From Fomes fomentarius (lineage: Eukaryota > Basidiomycota > Agaricomycetes > Polyporales > Polyporaceae), in assembly GCA_022606135.1 (NCBI GenBank), contig JABYQN010000014.1:744001-808000 (forward strand): a stretch of DNA of 64,000 nucleotides, given 5' to 3'. Under the pieces are notes generated by a model. That model did no database searches. It was not told the origin of the DNA and saw nothing but the letters and a program-made list of their open reading frames with translations. Position numbers and translations under genes: made by a program. This document shows positions 33,620-43,749 of the stretch, piece after piece. Numbering within the stretch: the first letter of the stretch is position 1; the number at the start of each line of letters is the position of its first letter.

Positions 33620-35248
33620 ATGCTGCAATCATATCAGGCACCAAATGCACCGCCTCATATTGACAAGCTCCCGACGGAGCTGCTTGTCATAATCTTCAAG
33701 TTCTGTCATCCAGTGGCTCACCACCAAGGTGTGGTCCAGCTGGACAGCTGGGGATCCGGAAACCCTGTCGAAACTTCCACAATCTTGACTATAACCCATG
33801 TCTCCTCGCTCTGGAGATGCGTCGCACTCTCTTGTGACGAGCTATGGACTCATGTCGATGGCGAGTGTTACGCTCGACTGACTGCATTCTTGGACCGCTC
33901 TCAGCAGCGCCCACTTTGGCTTTCCCTCGACACGGACACCAGCCATTTCATGCACGTCCTATCTACTCACCGCCTGCGCATCCGGAGGCTTGACTTCACT
34001 GTCCATCATGGTGACGACGACGCCTTTCCACTATTATCCGTTCACCTTCCTTCCCTAGAATGCTTCACGCTATCATATTTCAACATTCCGCAGCGCACCT
34101 CAGCGTTACCACCAACCGTCCTTTTCGGCGACAACGTATCGCAATTGAAGGCGCTCGCCGTGCTTTACATGGGAGATTGGTGGCCAACGAATAGATTCAC
34201 TCACCTCACTCACCTGCATCTGGCATTGGATTTCCGCACAGATGATCCTACTCCGGAGAAGTTCCTCGGACTACTATCGAGAACACCGATGCTCGAACAT
34301 CTCCACGTGCTAGGCATGACCGGGCCAGGTACTCCCACGAATCCTCGACGATCGCAGGTGGACCTCTCTCGCCTTCGGTCTGTTGTATTCGTCCACAGCG
34401 AACTGGCGGAGGTGCTCATGGTTCTCATATACCTGATCTTCCCCCGCAACATCTTCATTCGCTTTGGCGATATGACCGTCTCCTCCCTGCTACCAAAGCT
34501 CCCATCCTTGTCCGTTCTACCCGATGCGACAAGCATGGAGATTGCGACTACGAAGGAGTTTTTGCACTTTGCGGCAGAAGGGTCATCTTCAGCATTCGGC
34601 CTTGATTGTGAAATCCAAAAGGACACTGCTGGGTCGGAGGATTGGGTCCCATGGTTGAATACTGTGATCCTCGCCACACCCTTGTCGCAGGTCACTACGC
34701 TTCAGCTCTACTTGGGCGACTGTCCGCATCTGCTATCCTCTCTACTATCGGCCATGGTTGGCCTTACGGATCTGGATGTCTGCTTTGGAAGGGACTATGA
34801 GACCGCTGATGACGGTTTCACAGTAGTCTCCCCAGCGCTACAACTTTACAAAATCCTTGCTGCACCAGTACCTCTAGTCTGCACCCAGCTCAGGTCCTTC
34901 ACTGTCTATATCCCCGCCGCCGGGTACCCAACCCCTGTGGTTCCATGGTTACATGCCGGAGATATTGTTCATATGCTCCGTACCCGCAGGTGCACGGGGT
35001 ATCCCCTCCATCGGATGGTGTTGAAATTGTCCGCGGACGTCGTTCAAATCGTGAAAGACGAGCTACTCGCCCAAGTTGAGATGCAATTTGGTGGCTTGGA
35101 GCGTCCAAGCGAGCTCGCTGTATGCTGTCCGGGCCGCGCGGAATCTCCGTTCAAGGAACGCGAGTGCTGGAACGTCGACGGTGCGGATGAATATTGGCTA
35201 CTCAACGCGGTCGATAAGCCATTGCATACGGTACCGTGGAATGGGTGA
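33620..35248 (+). CDS. F-box protein
   Basis: A single-exon frame of about 542 residues from the ATG at 33620. The F-box starts at residue 17: KLPTELLVIIFKFCHP, then THVSSLWRCVALSCDELW. The rest has leucine-rich-repeat-like spacing (LRIRRLDFTVHH, HLPSLECFTLSYF, LTHLHLALDF), the usual plan of mushroom F-box proteins, which recruit targets to SCF ubiquitin ligases. The open frame extends 121 codons upstream, but that part is unlike the family, so I prefer the later start. No defect is seen. The substrate is unknown. It sits just after transposon remnants. Confidence 0.85.
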   Translation: MLQSYQAPNAPPHIDKLPTELLVIIFKFCHPVAHHQGVVQLDSWGSGNPVETSTILTITHVSSLWRCVALSCDELWTHVDGECYARLTAFLDRSQQRPLWLSLDTDTSHFMHVLSTHRLRIRRLDFTVHHGDDDAFPLLSVHLPSLECFTLSYFNIPQRTSALPPTVLFGDNVSQLKALAVLYMGDWWPTNRFTHLTHLHLALDFRTDDPTPEKFLGLLSRTPMLEHLHVLGMTGPGTPTNPRRSQVDLSRLRSVVFVHSELAEVLMVLIYLIFPRNIFIRFGDMTVSSLLPKLPSLSVLPDATSMEIATTKEFLHFAAEGSSSAFGLDCEIQKDTAGSEDWVPWLNTVILATPLSQVTTLQLYLGDCPHLLSSLLSAMVGLTDLDVCFGRDYETADDGFTVVSPALQLYKILAAPVPLVCTQLRSFTVYIPAAGYPTPVVPWLHAGDIVHMLRTRRCTGYPLHRMVLKLSADVVQIVKDELLAQVEMQFGGLERPSELAVCCPGRAESPFKERECWNVDGADEYWLLNAVDKPLHTVPWNG

Positions 35249-36479
35249 TATCTGCGTCGGGCTGGTCAACATCGTCCCAGGATATAGTCCTCTGCCACTG
35301 TGAGACTACTCGATGTGTTTCCTTTGGCTTCTTGATGATTTATGCTCCCTGTTTTTTTGCTTCAACAATTTCATCACATACAAGACCTCAACACGCACTG
35401 CTTGAACAGGAGCATTGGTGTGGGCGGGGATACACGCGGGGTTGGAGGCGCCAGTCTAGTCGAGTCGAACACAAGGAGAGTCGATAGAGTGTAATGGAAG
35501 AGAGAGGAGAGAGAGGGAGAGGTGACAAGGAGAGGGGTGACGAAACCGGGTCATACGTCGTGTAATAGCCCAGGAGTTGTATATGTCGATGGTCAGATGT
35601 CGGAGCGTGCTTTGATGAGTGGTTCTGCAGGCCCGAAGGGCGAGAGTCGATGGGGCGCAAGTCGGAAGAAATGACGAAGGCGGATAGGAGGGAATCCATA
35701 CTTGTAGTTGCAGACTGTGTACGAGTGTCCGAGCCAATCGTAGGAACGATGCTAGAACTTCCCTACGGATATGAAAGTCTGAAAACTTACTAGGTCGTAA
35801 GCGAGGGGTGAGAGAGCCGCGGCGCACAGCTCACGCAAACGACACAATGAGATTGACAGTAAGTATCGTATGAGATGGAGGGCTCGGACGGTCGCGGAGC
35901 GTTACTCACAGATCGACCACGCACACCTCTGGGGGGTGGGCGCACAGCATAGCGTGCTGGCGTCGACCGTTGATTCGGGCTGGGATCGTCAACGTAGATT
36001 TTGGCATCGCGCAAGTGCACGGCAGAGAGCGCCACGTCGTTCAGTACTTGAGCGTCAGCACCGCGAATCCAAGCATCAGTGTGACGCGAGAAGGACAAAC
36101 TGCGGCCAGTCGGCGCGAGAGCAATCTACTCAAATCGTCAAGATGTTGTCATTATTCAGGCATATGAACAGCGGCCACATGGTGAAGTCCACATCGACGA
36201 GACACATCCAAAATTCAAGGGCGCCGAAGCGGTGAGATAGTAGTCACTCATACTCATGAGGTCGTATGGGGAAGCGGGAATATTCATTAATCAGTTTCGT
36301 TCCTTCTACAGCAAAACAAAGCAGGACTTATGTACCGAGAGCCTACGGAAGCTAGAAGACGGCGTCACTAAGCAAAAACATGCACTCTCTAGGGGTGTGC
36401 TCGTGACCTCGTAGTCGCTCTCACTAACTGCTCCGCCCTCACCATCTGCCTCCGTCCCAGCATCCCAGGGGCCCCGCGC
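35249..36479. other. No assignable gene
   Basis: A purine-rich simple-sequence stretch (GAGAGAGG type) lies at 35495-35535. Minus-strand frames around 36100-35790 are unrecognised. No support for a gene. Confidence 0.4.
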
Positions 36480-38800
36480 GCTCAATTTGGCACGCATCCG
36501 TGCCTGATGAGTGGGGTCAGCCGTACTGTCTGCGCCATGGCCTCTCGGCGCGGTCCAGTGTTAGTCCAGAGCAGTTGAACCACAGAGAGCACAGACACCT
36601 CCTCAATGGAGGCAACAGAGACGAAGGTGACAATGACGGCCGTGATGTCCTGGAATTGGGGGAACAGAACCTTCCGCACTGCGTCGTTAACGCAGCGACC
36701 CCACATCGCCTCGACGATCGATGCAAAATTGTCGTCCATAAGGATGATGGCGGAAGCCTCCGTTGTGACCTGTGACCTCAGTACCGGCGATCATAGTGAA
36801 ACCAACGTCGGCTTTCTTGAGGGCGGGGCCATCGTTCGTACCGTCACCAGTGACACCGACGATCTCGTGGAGCTCGCGAAGTCTTTCAACAAGAAGCTGG
36901 TCCGGAGATGAGCGAGCAAGAATTTGAAGGTGCGGCATGACCTCCTGGAGGCCCTTCTTGTCAAGCTGCTGGAAGACCTTGCATGATGATGCCGCCGCAG
37001 CATAGATATCACATTGAAGCGCAATCGAACGCACTGTGAGGTCATTATCGCCTGTGCACATCTCGACGGTCACACCGGCCTTGTGGCAGTCAGCGACGGC
37101 TTCGCGCATACCCGGGCGCAGCGGGAGTTCTCCATATAGGACCTGTATGGTGTTGGCATCATCCTTGGCGTGACCACTCAAACCACTCACCTCCTCTTCC
37201 GACAGAGCGTGCACCCCCGGGGGCGGCCAGCTCTCAAAGTCACGGTAGCGTATTGCGATAGCCCGGAGGGTCTGATAAGCGTAGATTATGATAGTTCGTT
37301 GAATGTTGTCGCGTCCGAGCTCATCGATAGGGCGGAGTCCGGCGAAGTCAGCCTCATGCGAGCTACGCTCGACGACGATATGATTAGTGCACTTCTTAGT
37401 GAGAATATCAGCACCCTTGAGGTAGACGCAGTACTGGCGCTTCGAGATCTTGACGACAACGCCCGTGGCCTTGTGCTCGCTAGAGGACGAGATCATAAGA
37501 AAAACGTCGGCGCTCTCTCGCGTCTGCTTGTAGTCAGCCTGGCCGTTCTCCTTAGCGAACTTCAGGAGCGCGGTCTCCGCTACCGACGAAAGTTTGTCGC
37601 CGGTCTCGGGTTCATCGTTCTGGAACGCAGTGGAGTTGTTGTGAATGGCCTTGTTGAAGAGATCCTGGATAGAGGGAGAAAGCGTCTCGTCAATGTGCGC
37701 CTCGTCGATGGAAAAGTCCTCCGCGTGCTTGGTGAAAGAGCCCTTCGCTCTTCGTCCGCAATAGTTAGGGTCTTGTTCTCCTCGAGGCGGTGGACGAACT
37801 TGCCGTGAATGCGGACGGAGCCCGCAATGAGCGTCATGTCGTTGTAGTTGAGCGTGCCTGTCTTGTCCGTACATATCGTGGAAGCATTCGCCGTGGTGTC
37901 GCAAGATCCGAGTACACGAACGATAAGGTTTGCCTTCGTCAGGCGTTGCGTAGCGAACGCAAGAGCGAGTATCACAGCGAGCGGCGTTCTTAGTGTAGAA
38001 ACGTTAGATAGAACTATAGCACCATCTTCCAGTGATGCCACAAACCTCGGATTCCCGAAATCTTGGAAGAAACGGAGAGCGAGCAAGACGACTGCGATTG
38101 ACAGTAAGCCCTAGATCATTCCCTTCAGCATGAGAAGATGACGACACGTTGCTATGATCCACTTACGAAAACTTTGTCCTTCCACATCAGCTACATCAGC
38201 TGCAGGAGACTCTTCGACGGGCGAGCCGGGAGGACATTTGCACCGAAAACGCGTCACCGCTCCTCGAGGCCGACATTGCAAGGGGGTATCCACCAGAAAC
38301 AGCAAGAGGCACGGGCGGGATGAGGACAAACCGAGACCGAGATTGGAATAGCAGCATCCGGGTCGTCGCATCCGGGTCGTCTAGGATGACCTACGCCCTA
38401 GCCTCTGTATATGGTCGCCACCAGTCTGAGACTCCGCATCCTCCCCTCCAGAGCCAGTGAGCACCAGCCTTGGTACATCACCAGCGGTCTCTGGTTGTCG
38501 GTCATGACGCTGCGAAGTGCCAGCACTGGCACCAGGTTCATCTCCGGCGCCAGGTCGGCCATCCTTGTCAGAGGGAAACACGAACCACCGGTGGTGCGGT
38601 GCGTCCGCAGCTTTCCCAAGAGCCTTCTTGCCATCCTATGCGTACCGAGACCCTTTAACAGACTGTGGTGATGCCTCCCATCACCTTCAGCAAGTCGATG
38701 TTCTTCGGATCTACAAGAGACGCAAGCCTGTATGGCTTGAAAGCAAATGGACCGGCGTCGATGGTCTCGTCCCGTGCGAACCTTGATCGCGAGGTATAAC
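36480..38800 (-). pseudogene. PMC1: PMC1-type Ca2+ P-type ATPase remnant
   Basis: Vacuolar or plasma-membrane Ca2+ pump of P2B type. In order: FKPYRLASLVDPKNIDLLK and LKGLGTH (N-terminal, 38770-38630), GANVLPARPSKSLLQLM (38250), LLSIAVVLLALRFFQDFG (38110), LALAFATQRLTKANLIVRV with the phosphorylation motif CTDKTGTL (37900-37850), the nucleotide-binding part with YLKGADIL, TGDND, and the hinge GVTGDGTNDGPALKKADVGF (about 36870), then IILMDDNFASIV. The actuator domain and the helices between FQDFG and the segment before DKTGT are deleted, and helices after LLWTN are missing. A TAG stands in frame at 38194-38192, and the frame shifts near 38660 and 36745. The remnant directly follows a DUF5695-like remnant on the same strand. 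Confidence 0.85.
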
Positions 38801-38849
38801 GCGTCTCGTCCGTCCACGAGTCGCACATCGCTGGACGTCTCGGGAAGGA

Positions 38850-39640
38850 AGTGCCAGACTTCGAGAGGAGAGTTGCTCGCGGGGAGAACGAGGAGAGGAG
38901 GAAGCGTGCCCAACAGAAGGCATCACTTGAACGTAGCCAGCGCCCTGGCCGACGTACAGGTCCAATAGGCTGCGCTAATTCGTCTGTGCTGCAGAGCGCC
39001 CGGTGAAGATCTACAAAGATGAATAGTGTCAGCCTCTACAGTCAATTGATTTTACGTACACCCTTCTGGGAATTGGTAACATCGAAGAGGAGCTGGAAAA
39101 CCCCTCGGCGACGACCCATCTGCGCGTAATGTTCAGAAGCTCGCTCGTAGGCCAAGTTGGGGCGGAGGCTCCCTACGGCTAGTGTATTCCCGGACACTGC
39201 GAGCGGTCCGATAGCCTCACGTTGTGCAGCCGAGTCACTAGTCGTCCACGAAGAGGACGCAACGATGTCGCCGAGATGGTAGTCACCGTCAAACTCGCGC
39301 TAGTTCATGACGTCCCTAGGGATGAAGTCGAAGCCCAACGTTTTGCCCTTTCTGCCGCGATTAGAGCATATGTGAGTCCTCCACGAGCCGCACGCTAAAG
39401 GAGGGCGTGTCAAAAGTGAGGAAGCCATGCTAAAGGCCCAGTGTTCCCAACTGAGCTGGTGCGCCAGGGAGCAAAAGCGAAAACGCAGAGCACAAAGCTG
39501 GAGCGACATGAACAAATTTGACCGTGGTCGCGTGCAGAGGGGTGATGTCGTACTCGTCGAGGCTTTCATCAAGAGGTTCAGATCACGCGATGGCACCAAT
39601 CGCGCAGGTTGGAACACTTGGGCAGTAACTTTCGATATCA
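38850..39640 (-). pseudogene. DUF5695-like secreted-enzyme remnant, N-terminal part
   Basis: Pieces read SMASSLLT with LGFDFIPRDVMN (39560-39300), DGDYHLGDIVASSSWTTSD (39290), NTLAVGSLRPNLAYERASEH, GVFQLLFDVTNSQK (39075), IFTGRSAAQTN, LYVGQGAGYVQVMPS (38960) and LLVLPASNSPLEVW (38890). The order and spacing match my memory of fungal DUF5695 (glycoside-hydrolase-like) proteins; I could not test this. A TAG is in frame near 38976 after AAQTN, and frames change at least twice. The C-terminal two thirds are absent; PMC1-like sequence begins within 100 bases. Confidence 0.55.
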
Positions 39641-40339
39641 TCCGTATCGCACATTTCTTCGCAGGTCCTGGCGTTGTTGATGTCCTCCCTGACGACTGTG
39701 TCGTTGTTCATACCATTTGTAACCAGTCACTGCTATACGGCATTTGACTGGCACCCACGATCCGTTATATTCACTGCAGTGTATTCTGATACAGAATGAA
39801 ATCCCGTAACCACGTACTGTTATGAAAATGACATGTACCCGGAATCGGAGCGCATGGAAAATAGAGTATAACAGACACATCAGAGTATGCGGCGTGGTAC
39901 GAGGGAAAGTCGGGTTTCTCATTGAGCATTGGCACTGGCAGCGCATCTGCGTGCTTACGGAACGGAACGGAACGTGGGGCGCCGAGAGTACGGCTCCCTC
40001 CTGTCCGTTCTCTACGCTCTCCTCTACCGCGTCCTCGATGTCGTCCTCTAACATCGGTGCCCTCTTCCAACTCCGAATCGCATGACCGCGACACGGATGG
40101 GTCGACCTCTTCGGTCTTTTCGCGGCTTACTACTGGCTTACGCCGGCGGTCCTTGTCGGACCTTTCTCGTTTGAAGAACACTGTCAAGAGCCTCGTAGAA
40201 GTTAACGAGCGCTGCTGGCGCGGCGAGGATTGTGAGCTCTGCGCGGGTGCAAAACGGCTGGTAGACATCCAGAATCGGTACGCTTTAGGCACCGTCCAAT
40301 CTTATCTTTGTGAGGTGCGTAGGCTGACTGCGTGCACGG
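39641..40339. other. Unassigned coding-like sequence
   Basis: A plus-strand frame near 40160-40310 reads LKNTVKSLVEVNERCWRGEDC and LCAGAKRLVDIQNRYALGTV. It looks like an exon, but I do not know the family. It runs without a clear border into the GDP-fucose synthase piece. Confidence 0.3.
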
Positions 40340-40859
40340 CGTTGCAGCGCATACAAGGACCAGTATGGCGACAACTTCACTTCCGCGATCCCAACAAACG
40401 TCTGCGGCCCGCATGACAACTTGTACGTCCTGTCTTATGTGCGCTTCCATGTTCGGTGTAATGAGGTGCTTTCTGCGGAGTTATAGCGATCTCGAGAGCG
40501 CACACGTTCTTCCCGCCCTGATGCACAAGTGCTATTTCGCAAAGAGTTTGTCTCTCCTACTTCTCTATATCTAATCATACTCACTTCCCGCTATTTCCCT
40601 TCGCTGTCCACTTGCCCCCGTCTTGAACTCTGGGCTTCCACCTCCGCACTATCACTCCCGTTTACCCACGTTTGCTGGGCTCCACATTGGCAGATAACGA
40701 CACGCCATTCACCGTCTGGGGCTCGTGCAAGTCGCTCTGGCAGTTCATCTACTCACGCGACCTCGGGAAGCTCTTCTTCTGGCAGCTGCGCAACTACGAG
40801 GACGTGCCATGGGCTTCCAGGGCGAGTACCGCTTCGACACGACAAAGGCCGACGGGTAG
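40340..40859 (+). pseudogene. GDP-L-fucose synthase C-terminal fragment
   Basis: Short-chain reductase-type epimerase that makes GDP-L-fucose. Exon pieces read AYKDQYGDNFTSAIPTNVCGPHDN, FDLESAHVLPALMHKCYFAK after an intron (40424-40483), and TPFTVWGSCKSLWQFIYSRDLGK from 40700. Then GFQGEYRFDTTKADG follows directly after NYEDV; about 25 residues between them are deleted. A TAG at 40857-40859 stands where the family has Gln (ADGQ). The catalytic N-terminal half is missing. KHA1 sequence starts within a few bases. Confidence 0.8.
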
Positions 40860-41500
40860 CTCCGCACCACTGTGATAGTCGTAGTCCTTTCCGCCGGCGT
40901 TGGTAACGATGGTAGGTAGCGCTAATTCCGTGCCCAGCGCACAACCATAAATGACACATTTTTTCAGTTGTCACTGTCACATTGATCAACGCGTCGAAAG
41001 GGCTGACTGCGCCCTGGGTCCTTCTGGCTGGAATCGGGTTTGTCGTGTTCATCATCTTCCCCGTTCGCTGGAGCTACCGCTGGCTGGCAAAAAAGAGTGG
41101 CAGCCTGGACGCTGGCACCCTGATGACCGTTACGATCGTTATGATCCTGATCTCAGGCTTTTACACTGACATCATCGTGCCATCTTCGTGAGTGTTTGCC
41201 TCCTGACGAAGGCGGACCGCACTGACCACGAACAATCAGGGTGGATTCCTCACTGGCTGGTTATCCCGCATGACAACGGATATGCAATCGCTTTGGTGGA
41301 AAAGCTAGAGGATCTGCGCTCCGTCCTCTTCCTCCCCTTGGTGCGTTCTCACATGTTACCGCTGCAAACTGGAATGGAATGCTCATCGGTGACATCACAG
41401 TACTTCGCGCTTTCCAGGCTTCGCACGAACCTAGGAACGCTTGACACAGGAGAGACCTGGGGCTACGTGACCCTCATTTGCATCATTGTGTCCTTCTCGC
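40860..41500 (+). pseudogene. KHA1-type K+/H+ antiporter, membrane-part fragment
   Basis: Reads VIVVVLSAGVGND, then after an intron (about 40911-40969) VTLINASKGLTAPWVLLAGIGFVV and FPVRWSYRWLAKKSGSLDAG, then a helix ending ISGFYTDII. After a further intron comes LVIPHDNGYAIALVEKLEDL and finally YFALSRLRTNLGTLDTGETWGYVTL. These are transmembrane parts of Kha1/CPA2 antiporters; the segment GWTLLAL after GND is missing. At about 41490-41505 the sequence passes in frame into an ADAM protease; the rest of KHA1 resumes at 43750. Role of the family: K+ (Na+)/H+ exchange in endomembranes. Confidence 0.82.
41357..41458 (+). repeat. 102-bp repeat, source copy
   Basis: Identical, as read by eye, to 44818-44919. 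It contains the end of a KHA1 intron with its acceptor CACAG and the codons for YFALSRLRTNLGTLDTGET. Sequence outside differs. Confidence 0.92.
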
Positions 41501-43601
41501 TTGGCATCATCGAGCTTGAGGTTCGCCCGCCAACGTCAGTCTCCATCCATCGTCTCTGTCGCATGCTAGCATTGATATTTTTTGAGCAGATGTCCTTCTT
41601 CTACACCCTCCGACTTCCCGTGGAACGTCGCCTGCCAAGAGTCGATCACGCTGAACGATCGTCTCTCCATCTTCTCCGAATGGCGATGCACCAAAAGTGA
41701 CGACGGTGCTGCTCTGTGGCACCTGAAGAGCGGATGCCCGACAGGTTCTGAAGTCGGCATTGCGTGGCTTGCAACTCTCTGCCAGCATACTGCTTCGGGC
41801 CAGGACCCGCCTGTTGTCTCTGGCCAGGCCGTGTCGACGGGTGGAAGGACGGAGTGGCAGGTGGTTGCTCATGAGATCGGTCATAATTTCGGTGCCATCG
41901 TGAGTGATATGTCAACGTCATGCTGCATGACATGATGCTCATCCCACCTTTGCGCCACAGCACGATGTAAGTATCAGACGGTTTGCCGCATGCAGCTGGC
42001 GGTACTGACCATACTCGCAGTGCGCCGACGGATGTTCATGCGCGAACGGATGCGAGTCGCAATCAGTCAATTGCTGCCCTCTTTCGACCTCGACATGCGA
42101 CGCGAACTCGCAGTTCATCATGAGTCCCGTCGCAGACACAGACGAGATTAACTTTTCGCCCTGCAGTATCGGCAATATCTGTACGTCCCTGTCACCCCTC
42201 GCTTGTGTGTCCGCTGATAATTGACTTCCTCCCAGGCTCACTCATGGCAGGGACCTCCGGCGGCCGCACGAACACCTCTAGCATCATCGATCCTAACGCG
42301 CCGACCTCCCTCACGGACAGGAAGCCGCCCATCACGCTCAAGATGTGTGGCAACGGCATCGTCGAGGATGGCGAAGACTGCGACCAGGCATCAACTCCAA
42401 CTCGTCCTGCTGCGACGCATCAGCATGCAAGTTCAGAAACGGCGCCGTCTGCGACCCGGACAGCTCGCCGTGCTGCACGAACCAGTGCGCCTTCGCGCTA
42501 GCGACGCAGGTGTGCCGCCCGAGCAAGGATGACCGGTGTGATAGCGAGGAGAAGTGTACTGGCAATAGTAAGCACATCAAGCAGTGTCCACAGGATATCA
42601 CGGCTCCGAACGGGCAGAGTTGTGGTTCAGATGGTCTTGCGTGTGCGAGTGGACAGTGCACGTCGCTCGATTGTGCGTGGGTTTCTATGCGGGTTGTGAG
42701 AGTGAGGCTGATCTTGGTGTTGGTGTTCGCAGAGCAATGTCAGCTCGTCGGCGCCTCTATGGGGCTCCAGAAGGCTTGTCCGAGTAACAACGACAAGTCG
42801 TGCCAGGTCTCGTGTCAGGATCGAACAACTCGAACCAGTGCGTCGTCCTCCAGTCAACACTTGTAGATGGCTCTCCATGTGGTACGTACATTGGTTTTGT
42901 TGTGCGGGGATCAGGTTGCGACCATCTTAATAGGCTACGGCGGAACTTGTATCTCTGGCAACTGTAAACCTGGATCATGGATGGAGGTCTTCAAGGTATG
43001 CTCTTAAACCGCTCGACGTACGCGAATTTCTCCTGACACGTAGCTCGCAGTCCTCCTGATCCTCTATGGCATACTTCGCTGTAAGTGTACTTGTGGCCTG
43101 TCGCTCCATCCAGACACTCACGAAACGCCACATAGGTCTCTTCCGGTCGTGTCGCTCCAAGACACCGAAAGCAGAGTGGATGCCCAGCTACCCAGGCACT
43201 GGACCGATCGGCTGTAATCCCGCAGCGATGGCTCGCCGGGCTGGGCAGCCGCCGATGTACCGGCCCAAGTAAGTCCTTATTCGCTCCATGCACGCATCCT
43301 TTGATCTGACAAGCATCCCGGCGTCCCCGCATCAGTCCCCCGACAAAGCCCCTCACACCGTCAGCAGAGCTCGACACACTCGCGTAGCGCCTCTGGCCCT
43401 CTACAAGGGCAGAGCCAGCGCAGGAGCGGCGGCAGCATCGGCGGCGCGCACGGCTCGTACCCCAGCAATAACAGCATCCTCTCCGCCAGCGGGACGTCGA
43501 ACGGCCACCGGCACTCGCGGAGCCACTACGCGCCGCAGTATCCGATTGGGAACGCGGTGGAGTGGGTGGACGACACACTGTACAACGGGCCGCGGAGGTA
43601 G
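41500..43601 (+). pseudogene. ADAM-family zinc metalloprotease, 5'-truncated
   Basis: Fungal ADAM (reprolysin-type) membrane protease. Exons about 41500-41534, 41590-41899, 41961-41966, 42021-42180, 42236-42672, 42733-42881, 42934-42995 and three more to the TAG at 43599-43601. Seen: TCPSSTPSDFPWN, LWHLKSGCPTGSEVGIAW, then VAHEIGHNFGAI plus HD from a six-base exon plus CADGCS, completing the HExxGHxxGxxHD zinc site. The disintegrin-like part has MCGNGIVEDGEDCD and many Cys; a short membrane span LAVLLILYGILRC and a tail ending DDTLYNGPRR follow. The propeptide is absent; KHA1 precedes it. One C is lost near 42385 (EDCD to GINSNSSCC) and one near 42825 (SCQD to NSNQCVV), both in C runs, and the join at 42672/42733 gives TAG. 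The 3' end is complete with its untranslated region. Confidence 0.85.
41961..41966 (+). other. Six-base micro-exon CACGAT
   Basis: It is flanked by CCACAG and GTAAGT and encodes His-Asp, the last zinc-ligand His and the following Asp of the ADAM site. The flanking introns are 61 and 54 nt. Without it the third zinc ligand is lost. Confidence 0.75.
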
Positions 43602-43749
43602 CTGGGTTGGCGGTGGATCTCGAGGTGAAGGTGGATGGTAGTATCTCGAGGGAGCGCAGATGGTGGTTTGGGATGGGATGGAATGAAATGGGATTATCGA
43701 AGGGCAGGGACTCGGTTTTTGTTCGACCGTATGGAGCTTGTTTGGCCTG

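Noticed and set aside
42380..42830. Calling all ADAM frame losses true mutations
   Set aside because: Both are single C losses in C runs, a common read error. The missing 5' part is the firmer evidence for a dead gene.
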